Below, one piece after another: positions 57,177-64,000 of a DNA stretch of 64,000 bases. Under the pieces are notes generated by a model that was not told the origin of the DNA, did not search any database, and saw nothing but the letters and a program-made list of their open reading frames with translations. Source of the DNA: Psychrobacter ciconiae (GTDB taxonomy: Bacteria > Pseudomonadota > Gammaproteobacteria > Pseudomonadales > Moraxellaceae); assembly GCF_904846055.1 (NCBI RefSeq), contig NZ_CAJGYV010000001.1, positions 1,240,001 through 1,304,000 of the forward strand, read 5' to 3'. Numbering within the stretch: the first letter of the stretch is position 1; every line of letters starts with the position of its first letter. The translations under genes were made by a program, and so were the position numbers.

Positions 57177-58023
57177 TAGCGCCGGTGTGGTGACCCCTCA
57201 AAATCAGCAACTGCCTTTGGTTATTAATACGCGACCTTGCGAGCGCGCCGCGCCATTGACCGAGCATCTGAGCAAAAACGGCTTTGGCGTGGTTGAGCTG
57301 CCGCTACTTGATTTGGCAACTCGCGAAACGAGCGCTGATGATTTGGCGATGATGGCATCTTGGCTTAAAGGCAGCTTTCAAGCGCTGGTTATCGTCAGCC
57401 CAACGGCAGCTGAATCAGGGCTGAAAGCTTGGCAGCAGCTGATTGACAACGGCTTGGCAACTGCCCTTAATCAGCCGCCAAGTCATATCATCGCGGTAGG
57501 TGATGCCACGGCTAAAGTGCTTCACGATTCAAATTTGACGCGCCATTTTGATATTTTGCAGCCTTTAATTGCCAATAATGAAGGGATGCTGGCGATGCCT
57601 GAGGTTGCCGCCTTACAACAAGGCGACCGTTTGCTGGTTTGGCGCGGTCTTGGCGGCAGGCGGCTGCTGGTTGACACCCTTGCTGCTCGCGGCGTTGGTA
57701 TTGATAGCATTGCATGGTATGAGCGCTTGATGCCTGATGAGGCGGCAGCAAATTTTGAAAAATGGCAACAAGCTTATGCACCAACCTCTAACCTGCCAAG
57801 ACCCGTTGTTATCGTGAGCAGCGGCACGGCGTTTGAAAACTGGCAGGCAATTTTGAGTCACTCAAAAGGTGAGGTTAACAACTTAAACAGCTTTACTTAT
57901 GTCGTTCTTGGTGAGCGCTTAGCCAATATGGTTGCAAGCTGTGGTCTGGATTTTATCCGCGTGGAGGATTTAAGTCCCCAAACCATCTTGGCGGCAATCC
58001 TAGCACAAAATCCTGCGCTGTAA
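57160..58023 (+). CDS. hemD: Uroporphyrinogen-III synthase
   Basis: 287 residues with the two-domain HemD pattern. The first strand is [21 protein letters not shown], with [10 protein letters not shown] downstream. [16 protein letters not shown] marks the first interface and [13 protein letters not shown] the first Rossmann-like half. [20 protein letters not shown] and [12 protein letters not shown] mark the second. It closes hydroxymethylbilane to uroporphyrinogen III. Sequence is poorly conserved in this family, so position after hemC is important support. The start overlaps hemC by 17 nt; ATG 57166 is an alternative. Confidence 0.88.
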   Translation: MTMTTDSAGVVTPQNQQLPLVINTRPCERAAPLTEHLSKNGFGVVELPLLDLATRETSADDLAMMASWLKGSFQALVIVSPTAAESGLKAWQQLIDNGLATALNQPPSHIIAVGDATAKVLHDSNLTRHFDILQPLIANNEGMLAMPEVAALQQGDRLLVWRGLGGRRLLVDTLAARGVGIDSIAWYERLMPDEAAANFEKWQQAYAPTSNLPRPVVIVSSGTAFENWQAILSHSKGEVNNLNSFTYVVLGERLANMVASCGLDFIRVEDLSPQTILAAILAQNPAL

Positions 58024-58060
58024 TGAATAGCGGTAATTAACCGGCATCAAGGAGGCAAAT

Positions 58061-59056
58061 TTGGGTCGCAATCAAAATTATCAAGACACGAAGGTTGCAA
58101 ATAAATCGCCTTCTACGCCGTATCAGCGCCGGCAAGCCAGTGTGGTACTTTGGCGAATTCAGTGGTTGATTATGTTGTTGCTGATATTGGCGCTGATTTG
58201 GCTGATGGTCGCGCAATCACGCTTTGAGCAAACCATCAACGAGCGGCTGCAAAGTAACGAGCAGCTGACCGGTCGCCTAAATGACATGGACGACCGCCTG
58301 TTTGCCATCAGTCAGCAAGCACTTCCTGAACCTCAAGGACAAATGAGCAATCAGGCGCAAAACCAACTTGATTTGCTCAAAATTCAAATTCAAGCCGCAA
58401 CAAGGCTGCTTGAGGATAACAATCTTTCCGCGACCATTGAGCTGCTTCGCGGATTGCAATGGCAGTTGTCGCAAAGCAGCAATGAAATTGCCCCCGCCTT
58501 AACTATTGTTATTAAAAACAGCCTAACCCAAGACATTGAGCGCTTGCAAGCCCAAAGCCTGCAAACCAACCCATGGCAGCGGCAAAACCTTGCCATTCAA
58601 AATATCCAGCGCTTTTTGCACCAGTTAAGCCACCCCCAAAACGCGACTATCACGCAGCAGCAGCTTATTATTCACGAAGTCATTATGACTTTAAATCTTG
58701 CCATTCAAGCCAGCAATTTACATCATGGCGACGAGATGGTCAGCTATTTGCAGCAATCGCGCGACCAGCTGTCAAGGTTGCAAGGGTCATCAGCTACTAC
58801 GCAAAATAGCAGTGATAAAGCAAAAACCGTTGCCAAAAAAGCATCCGACTCGCTGACCAAAAATGACGCTGACCGACGTGAAATCACCGCAAATCATGAT
58901 GCCGCTACCAAAGCTGCCACGTCAAGTACCGCAAGCGATGACACCCCAACCACTTTGCCTGAAGCGATGGCGCGGCTCGATGAGTTAATCGCTAATAAGC
59001 CTGTACCCATCACCTTAGTGACTGCTCAGATGTTGAACCAAAAAAACGCTCACTGA
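58061..59056 (+). CDS. hemX: HemX-family membrane protein
   Basis: 331 residues with one N-terminal membrane helix (RIQWLIMLLLILALIWLMVAQ, about residues 28-48), a helical periplasmic region and a low-complexity Ser/Thr/Ala/Asp C-terminal third. The pattern and position after hemC-hemD match the HemX family, once labelled a uroporphyrinogen methylase but without demonstrated activity. The start codon is TTG at 58061, strongly supported by AAGGAGG five bases upstream, and no ATG is nearby. Confidence 0.75.
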   Translation: MGRNQNYQDTKVANKSPSTPYQRRQASVVLWRIQWLIMLLLILALIWLMVAQSRFEQTINERLQSNEQLTGRLNDMDDRLFAISQQALPEPQGQMSNQAQNQLDLLKIQIQAATRLLEDNNLSATIELLRGLQWQLSQSSNEIAPALTIVIKNSLTQDIERLQAQSLQTNPWQRQNLAIQNIQRFLHQLSHPQNATITQQQLIIHEVIMTLNLAIQASNLHHGDEMVSYLQQSRDQLSRLQGSSATTQNSSDKAKTVAKKASDSLTKNDADRREITANHDAATKAATSSTASDDTPTTLPEAMARLDELIANKPVPITLVTAQMLNQKNAH

Positions 59057-59089
59057 TATAATCGCTAATTTATGATAAAGGATTGCATC

Positions 59090-59566
59090 ATGACGGCATT
59101 AGGCGACATTACCCAGCCAAGCTTTAAACGTCCAAAGGAGCTTGCAACGTTTCCAGTCATCCACCCGCAGCCCATTCATTGGGGCGAGATGGATGCGTTT
59201 AATCATCTTAACAACGTGGTGTTTTACCGCTACGCTGAAACGGCGCGGATTGCCTATTTGTTTGCCTTAAAGATGTTCGATGGCGATATGGTGACCGTGC
59301 TTGCTGAATCAAGCTGCAAATATTTGCGCCCCGTCACTTATCCTGACACCTTGCTTATCGGCATTCGCTGCCGCCATTTAGGGACGACCAGTATTGTGAT
59401 GGAATACAGCTATTTTAGCACCGCCCAAAACGCTGTTGTTGCAACCGCCGATGCCGTTATCGTTCGCCTTGACAGCACTGCCAGCAAAAAAGTCGCTTGG
59501 TCAGAAAAAGAGCGCGATGCTTTATTTGACCTTGAAGCCAAATTTGGGCACACGCCCTCGCATTAA
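59090..59566 (+). CDS. Acyl-CoA thioesterase, hotdog fold (YbgC/4HBT-like)
   Basis: 158-residue single hotdog domain. The catalytic region HWGEMDAFNHLNNVVFYRYAETARI contains the conserved Asp and the N-terminal turn of the hot-dog helix, and CKYLRPVTYPDTLLIGIRC is the dimer strand. It hydrolyses an acyl-CoA or similar thioester; the chain length is unknown. ATG 59090 has AAAGGA seven bases upstream and is preferred over ATG 59072. Located 33 nt after hemX and ending at a bidirectional terminator. Confidence 0.85.
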   Translation: MTALGDITQPSFKRPKELATFPVIHPQPIHWGEMDAFNHLNNVVFYRYAETARIAYLFALKMFDGDMVTVLAESSCKYLRPVTYPDTLLIGIRCRHLGTTSIVMEYSYFSTAQNAVVATADAVIVRLDSTASKKVAWSEKERDALFDLEAKFGHTPSH

Positions 59567-59583
59567 TTTTGCAATCAACCATA

Positions 59584-59618
59584 AAAAAAGCAGAAGCCAA
59601 CATTGACTTCTGCTTTTT
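59584..59618. terminator. Bidirectional terminator between the thioesterase gene and ribB
   Basis: AAAAAAGCAGAAG (59584-59596) pairs with CTTCTGCTTTTT (59607-59618). Flanking genes converge. Confidence 0.88.
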
Positions 59619-59634
59619 ATCACATGGGCATTTA

Positions 59635-60744
59635 TCAGTCAGCTTTTGGGGCGCTGACAAAATCAACCACGTTTAAATCAAAGCCTGATAACGCATGAAA
59701 CTTCATCGGCGAGGACAACAGGCGCATGTCACGAACGCCCAAATGCCGCAAAATCTGCGCGCCAACGCCAATGCTGCGGTACGGCTGTTGAGCAAGGGTT
59801 GATTGCGACTTTTTGCCCCCCGCTTTATCTAAGGCGTCGCCCAAATCAACCGGCTGATTGTTACCAATCCAAACCAATACCCCTTGACCGCTGTCACTGA
59901 TTTCTTTAAGCGCCGCTTGAATGCTCCAACTGCTGCGGCTGCCCAAATCACTGGCGGCAAACAAATCGCGAAGCGGATGAAAGCCGTGAACGCGAACCGT
60001 GCTCACCCCTGAGCTGACATCACCTTTGACCAGCGCTAAATGCGTCTCCTCCGTGCCAAACTCGCGAAAGCGGTGCAAAGTGAAGCTGCCAAATTCGGTG
60101 TTAAACTCTCGCACTTCGGTTTCTTCTACCGTTTGCTCATTGGCAATTCGGTAATTGATTAAATCGGCAATCGTGCCAATTTTTAGCCCGTGCTTTTTGG
60201 CAAACACTTCTAAATCATCGCGCCGCGCCATCGTACCGTCTTCATTGATGATTTCAACGATAACTGCCGCCGGCTCAAGTCCTGCAAGCCTTGCCAAGTC
60301 ACAGCCCGCTTCGGTGTGACCTGCGCGATGCAGCACGCCGCCATTTTGCGCCATGATGGGGAAAATGTGACCGGGCTGGACAATATCACTAGGTTTTGCC
60401 GCTGCTGCCACCGCTGCTTGAACCGTTCGGGCGCGGTCTGCGGCTGAAATTCCGGTAGAAACACCTTCGGCAGCTTCAATCGACAAGGTAAAGTTGGTGC
60501 TAAATTTGGCTTCGTTGCGCTCGCTCATCAGCGGCAAATCAAGCTGACGGCAGCGCGCCTGCGACAAGGTCAAACACACCAAGCCGCGAGCGTGAGTAAT
60601 CATAAAGTTGATGTCATCGGCGCAAACGTGAGTTGCTGCCATAATGATATCGCCTTCGTTTTCGCGGTCTTCATCGTCCATTAAGATGACCATTTTGCCA
60701 TCGCGAATGTCATCGATGATTTCAGGGATGCTATTTAAGCTCAT
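59635..60744 (-). CDS. ribB: 3,4-dihydroxy-2-butanone-4-phosphate synthase with degenerate GTP cyclohydrolase II-like tail
   Basis: 369 residues. The first ~205 form a complete DHBP synthase domain: VILMDDEDRENEGDII, ARGLVCLTLS, STGISAADRARTV, RAGHTEAGCDLARLAG. They make the four-carbon unit of riboflavin from ribulose-5-phosphate. The C-terminal ~160 residues align with RibA but lack its zinc-binding cysteines: the region reads VRVHGFHPLRDLFAASDLGS. GTP cyclohydrolase II activity is therefore not expected. ATG 60744 with GAGG upstream is chosen over an in-frame ATG at 60852. No FMN riboswitch was seen upstream. Confidence 0.9.
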   Translation of the reverse strand: MSLNSIPEIIDDIRDGKMVILMDDEDRENEGDIIMAATHVCADDINFMITHARGLVCLTLSQARCRQLDLPLMSERNEAKFSTNFTLSIEAAEGVSTGISAADRARTVQAAVAAAAKPSDIVQPGHIFPIMAQNGGVLHRAGHTEAGCDLARLAGLEPAAVIVEIINEDGTMARRDDLEVFAKKHGLKIGTIADLINYRIANEQTVEETEVREFNTEFGSFTLHRFREFGTEETHLALVKGDVSSGVSTVRVHGFHPLRDLFAASDLGSRSSWSIQAALKEISDSGQGVLVWIGNNQPVDLGDALDKAGGKKSQSTLAQQPYRSIGVGAQILRHLGVRDMRLLSSPMKFHALSGFDLNVVDFVSAPKAD

Positions 60745-60968
60745 AAAAGCCTCAGAAGTTGGATAGGATTTGCTAAAGCCGTTCAGGTTACAGTGTAACA
60801 AAGTTGCGATAAGAACCAAATTTGGTCGCCGCAATTTAAAAGTCGATGTCATCAGCCTTAAGCGGATTTATTCATTAATATTAATCGTTTATAGTTTAAA
60901 TTACTTTAATAATTAAAAGTCAAAAAGTTCTGACTTTAGCGTTTCAGCTTTAGGTGGCAGCCGCGCGG

Positions 60969-62252
60969 TCAGTTGTTTTTTGCTTGCTCATGAAGCCAAG
61001 CCAAATACTGCTTGCTGTGCTGCTCGCGCTGATTGTCCGCAAAGTGATAAAATTTCACCCCGCGTAAAGATTCTGGCAAATAGTCTTGCTTGGCAAAATG
61101 ATTGGGAAAATCATGCGGATAAATATAGCCTTTGCCAAAGCCTTGGTTTTTCATAAGTTTGGTCACCCCATTTCGCAAATGCAGCGGAACGGGAGCGGCA
61201 TCTTTTTCAGCAAGTTTCATTGCCGCGTTAATCGCTTTATACGTGCTGTTACTTTTGGCACTGGTCGCCAGATAAACCACCACTTGCCCCAAAATAATTC
61301 GCGCCTCAGGCATCCCAATCGCCTGAACGCTGCGCAGCGCCGTATCAGCTAACAGCAGCGCGTTTGGGTTGGCATTGCCAATGTCTTCACTGGCTAAAAT
61401 GACCAATCTTCGCGCGATAAACTCCGGCGGCTCACCGGCAACGAGCATCCGTGCCATCCAATACAGCGCGGCATCGGGGTCTGAGCCGCGAACCGATTTT
61501 ATCATCGCTGAGATGATATCATAATGCTGGTCGCCGTTTTTATCGTAGCGGCGCAGCGCGGACTGTGCCACGCGACTGACCGCCGCCTCATCAATCATGA
61601 TGGGCGCGTTTGGGTCGGCAGCTTGAACTGCCATTTCAAGTAAGTTTAAAGCTTTTCTCGCATCGCCATTTGCCAAGTCACTAATGATGTCATAATTAGC
61701 AATGCTAATATCAAGACCGCTTAACAGCGCATCACCGTTTAACGCGCGCTCTAAAACGGCTTTGATTTGGCTGTTGTTTAATGGCTCAAGCTTATACACC
61801 TGACAGCGCGACAACAGCGCATTGTTCACGCTAAATGACGGGTTTTCGGTCGTCGCGCCGATTAAGGTGATGTCGCCGGCTTCCACCGCCCCAAGTAGCG
61901 CATCTTGCTGAGCTTTATTAAATCTATGAATTTCATCAATAAAGACCACAGGAGCTGCAAAGTTTAACCCATCACTTTCAAGGACTTCGCGAAGCTGCTT
62001 GACGCCAGTATTGAGCGCCGACAACGCATGAAACGGTCGCCCCACCGCATCGGCAAGCAGCATCGCAATGGTGGTTTTGCCAATTCCAGCATCGCCATAC
62101 AAAATAAGCGAGGGCAAATGCTGCCGCTCAACCAAAGCGCGAAGCGGCGCACCACGGCTAAGCAAATGCGTCTGACCGATGACCTCATCAAGGCTTTTGG
62201 GGCGCAATCGCTGCGCTAGTGGCGCTTTTGCAGAATGTTGAGTTGCCATCAT
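60969..62252 (-). CDS. rarA: Replication-associated recombination protein A (RarA/MgsA)
   Basis: 427-residue AAA+ ATPase related to clamp loaders and acting at stalled replication forks. The opening PLAQRLRPKSLDEVIGQTHL is typical. Walker A is LYGDAGIGKTTIAMLLA, Walker B VVFIDEIHRFNKAQQDALL, sensor 1 LIGATTENPSFSVN. The C-terminal tetramerisation part includes GSDPDAALYWMARMLVAGE and ASEDIGNANPNALL. ATG 62252/62249 after AAGG is chosen; the ORF extends 52 codons further upstream without family similarity. Confidence 0.93.
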   Translation of the reverse strand: MMATQHSAKAPLAQRLRPKSLDEVIGQTHLLSRGAPLRALVERQHLPSLILYGDAGIGKTTIAMLLADAVGRPFHALSALNTGVKQLREVLESDGLNFAAPVVFIDEIHRFNKAQQDALLGAVEAGDITLIGATTENPSFSVNNALLSRCQVYKLEPLNNSQIKAVLERALNGDALLSGLDISIANYDIISDLANGDARKALNLLEMAVQAADPNAPIMIDEAAVSRVAQSALRRYDKNGDQHYDIISAMIKSVRGSDPDAALYWMARMLVAGEPPEFIARRLVILASEDIGNANPNALLLADTALRSVQAIGMPEARIILGQVVVYLATSAKSNSTYKAINAAMKLAEKDAAPVPLHLRNGVTKLMKNQGFGKGYIYPHDFPNHFAKQDYLPESLRGVKFYHFADNQREQHSKQYLAWLHEQAKNN

Positions 62253-62440
62253 ATTGACCTTATTGCTGACCCTGCCCAAATCTTGCGCGACCGTACCGCT
62301 TTGGTTGATTGCACTTTTAATTTGACCGTAAAGCCTTATTAACATTGAGCACGATTTATTAGTCTTATTGCTGAAGCTTGATTCATGGGGGCGAATTGCC
62401 TCGACCACAAGGGCACTATAAATAAGGTAACTTACCTCAA

Positions 62441-62974
62441 ATGTGTTTGAATAACCTATCTAAATATCGCCGCCGATTGCGATTTTGCCAGTTCAACCGC
62501 GAGCCTAAGCAGTCCCGACCATTAACGGCGGGTGAAAAACAGCTTGCGATCTCTGTATTTGGCAACAGCTTAAACTTAGAAAATGTTCAAATCAAAACCG
62601 CATGGTGGGTGCTAAAAAACTACGCGGTCAGCCCAAATGGCAATATTTATTTTCATCCAAAAGACTTTTTAACCGATTTTAGTGCTGCAAGCCTTGGTCA
62701 TCAAAGCTGGCTGATTCATGAATTGACCCACGTTTGGCAATTGCAGAACGGCTTAAATGTCGTTCGCGGCGCGCTGATCAACCGCCGTTACGACTACGAG
62801 CTGATTCAGGGTAAGCCTTTTTTAAGCTATGGCATTGAGCAGCAAGCGCGAATGGTTCAAGATTATTTTGTCCAAAAGCGCCGTGGTCAAGATTGCCAAG
62901 CGTTCATCCGCTGCATCCCATTTTTAAATGAACCTGATTTAAAAAATGCCGATTCAACGTCTATAGACGTTTAG
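62441..62974 (+). CDS. Zincin-like (HExxH) protein, Vgr-related type
   Basis: 177 residues with a metallopeptidase-like motif WLIHELTHVWQLQ (HExxH, about residue 92) preceded by GNIYFHPKDFLTDFS and followed by a conserved basic region NRRYDYELIQGKPFLSYGIEQQ. The layout matches short proteins annotated as Vgr-related or DUF4157-like, sometimes near secretion effectors. No signal peptide and no secretion genes here. The fold prediction is reasonable; activity and substrate are unknown. A single gene divergent from rarA. Confidence 0.6.
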   Translation: MCLNNLSKYRRRLRFCQFNREPKQSRPLTAGEKQLAISVFGNSLNLENVQIKTAWWVLKNYAVSPNGNIYFHPKDFLTDFSAASLGHQSWLIHELTHVWQLQNGLNVVRGALINRRYDYELIQGKPFLSYGIEQQARMVQDYFVQKRRGQDCQAFIRCIPFLNEPDLKNADSTSIDV

Positions 62975-63036
62975 CCATGAGTCAGCACTGCCCGTTACTA
63001 AGTCATTGTTTAACATGATTATGATTGAAAAAAACT

Positions 63037-63918
63037 ATGATTGAAAAAAATTTAACTTCGCCAAAGCCGTGGTTAATCACCTCATTGCTGAGCGCTATGC
63101 TCATGCTTGGGGCGTGTCAGCCAAAAGACGGTCAAAACGCCAATACCAATGTTAATACCAACGCCGAACAATCGGTTAAAAAAGAAGCCGATTTGCCCGC
63201 GACACAAAGCGAATCGGCTGCCGCCCAAATCGCTAAATATCAACCGATGTTCGTGGTTGAGATGCAAAATTTGCAGCGTCGGTTACAAGCAGAATTTGAA
63301 TCGCTAGAAGCGGCGGATGCGGCTGAAGATTTAGCGTTATTAATGCCAACTGGTGCAGGGGTTAGCGCCGATGGCACTGACCTTGTTGACGCAAAACCTT
63401 CAAATATCGAAGCTGCCGCTAAAGCGGTAAATGATAAAGCAGTCGATGAAAAAGAACCTTCGGAAACCAACATCAACACTGAAGTTGGCGAGCGCGATTT
63501 AGAAGTGCTAAAGCGCGTCACTTTAGAGCCCAAAGCGCCCAAGCTTCTGCCTGAAGATGAGCTGATCGACCGCTATCAAGAGGCGATGAGCGCGCTTTAT
63601 GAGCCAGAGTCTAAGGCGTTGAGTGCCGAACAAATCGACACGCTACTTAATATCGCCGCCACCATTCCTCAGGTCTTTGATAACCTTGAAATTGCCGAAC
63701 GTTTAACTTTAAAAAGTCCAGCGCTTGGGCGTTTAATCGTTCAATCGCAAGTTAGCCGGCAGATTGAAGCTCAGCAAGCGGCGGATATTGAAAAAATGAA
63801 ATCAGAACAACAGCAAGAGTTTGACGAACTTGTCAGCAAGTTTGATGAGACCATTCAAGGTTATGATAAACAAATCGCGGACTACGAAAAAACGCTCAAA
63901 GAAATTAAAAAGAAATAA
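63037..63918 (+). CDS. Putative lipoprotein with C-terminal coiled coil
   Basis: 293 residues. The lipoprotein signal (ITSLLSAMLMLGACQPKDG) has its lipobox LGAC near residue 27. An acidic Asn/Ala/Glu-rich linker follows, then a helical region, and a C-terminal coiled coil over the last ~50 residues rich in Gln, Lys and Glu. No family was recognised. ATG 63037 begins the likely signal peptide; an in-frame TTG at 63025 is less likely. The gene starts 62 nt after the zincin-like gene. Confidence 0.65.
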   Translation: MIEKNLTSPKPWLITSLLSAMLMLGACQPKDGQNANTNVNTNAEQSVKKEADLPATQSESAAAQIAKYQPMFVVEMQNLQRRLQAEFESLEAADAAEDLALLMPTGAGVSADGTDLVDAKPSNIEAAAKAVNDKAVDEKEPSETNINTEVGERDLEVLKRVTLEPKAPKLLPEDELIDRYQEAMSALYEPESKALSAEQIDTLLNIAATIPQVFDNLEIAERLTLKSPALGRLIVQSQVSRQIEAQQAADIEKMKSEQQQEFDELVSKFDETIQGYDKQIADYEKTLKEIKKK

Positions 63919-63948
63919 TCCTAACGACACTGCCAATCACCCAGCAAT

Positions 63949-63979
63949 AAAAAATCCTGCATCAGCGCAGGATTTTTTT
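63949..63979. terminator. Terminator downstream of the lipoprotein gene
   Basis: AAAAAATCCTGC (63949-63960) pairs perfectly with GCAGGATTTTTT (63967-63978) around a 6-nt loop. Confidence 0.9.
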
Positions 63980-64000
63980 ATTTGCTTTTTAGCAAAGCGG

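Noticed and set aside
60745..60968. FMN riboswitch ahead of ribB
   Set aside because: The conserved RFN-element segments were not found on the minus strand upstream of ribB.

Overview
The window is a contiguous stretch of a gammaproteobacterial chromosome. It is most likely from the Moraxellaceae, and Psychrobacter is the best guess, by inference. Support comes from moderate base composition with AT-rich intergenic regions, from the Pseudomonadales-type order argH / algZ-algR / hemC-hemD-hemX and the pilB-pilC-pilD-coaE block, and from the order tpiA-secG-tRNA-Leu-tRNA-fMet-rimP-nusA-infB-rbfA-truB-(insert)-rpsO-pnp, which matches the Escherichia coli secG-leuU-metY-rimP-nusA-infB-rbfA-truB-rpsO-pnp region. 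I saw no insertion sequence, prophage, integron or CRISPR array. Almost everything is core chromosome, with a few small accessory insertions.

Layout. 1-5.4 kb: the 5' end of an SstT-type symporter, holC-pepA, and the divergent lptF-lptG pair for lipopolysaccharide export. 5.4-11.2 kb: a methyltransferase, a small membrane protein, and a long minus-strand run recN, yqgE, ruvX, a membrane protein, tusA, xerD (recombination, sulfur transfer, chromosome-dimer resolution). 11.7-18 kb: ppnP, rlmB, coaE and the type IV pilus assembly genes pilD, pilC, pilB. 18-31 kb: tpiA, secG, two tRNAs, and the translation and RNA-metabolism cluster rimP-nusA-infB-rbfA-truB, rpsO, pnp. That cluster is interrupted between truB and rpsO by a very AT-rich island carrying a PfpI/DJ-1 protein and two tiny hydrophilic proteins.

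31-46.5 kb: a macro-domain-like protein, yheV and prlC on the minus strand. Next comes a plus-strand group of stress or housekeeping accessory genes (bacterial eRF1-like protein of the baeRF3 type, a protein with two GST/glutaredoxin-like folds, an EEP-family hydrolase, an NADPH:quinone-type oxidoreductase, a small membrane protein). They are followed by an overlapping minus-strand trio (ABC exporter, alpha/beta hydrolase, AlkB-like dioxygenase), a DMT transporter, class I fructose-bisphosphate aldolase, and thiC with a TPP riboswitch. 46.8-52 kb: the Pho regulon operon pstS-pstC-pstA-pstB-phoU, preceded by four PhoB-type half-sites in exact 11-bp phase. phoU carries an apparent frameshift close to its N-terminus. 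52-64 kb: yggX, argH, the divergent algZ-algR two-component pair, hemC-hemD-hemX, a thioesterase, a ribB-type gene with a degenerate RibA-like tail, rarA, a zincin-like protein and a lipoprotein.

The most rewarding items for a second look are the phoU frameshift, the four-repeat PHO box, the AlgZ kinase whose ATP-binding half looks eroded, the orphan hairpin plus U-tract between recN and ppnP, the accessory island between truB and rpsO, the solitary macro-domain protein, and the baeRF3 / tandem-GST neighbourhood. I found no clear evidence of a complete, wholly new multi-gene system.
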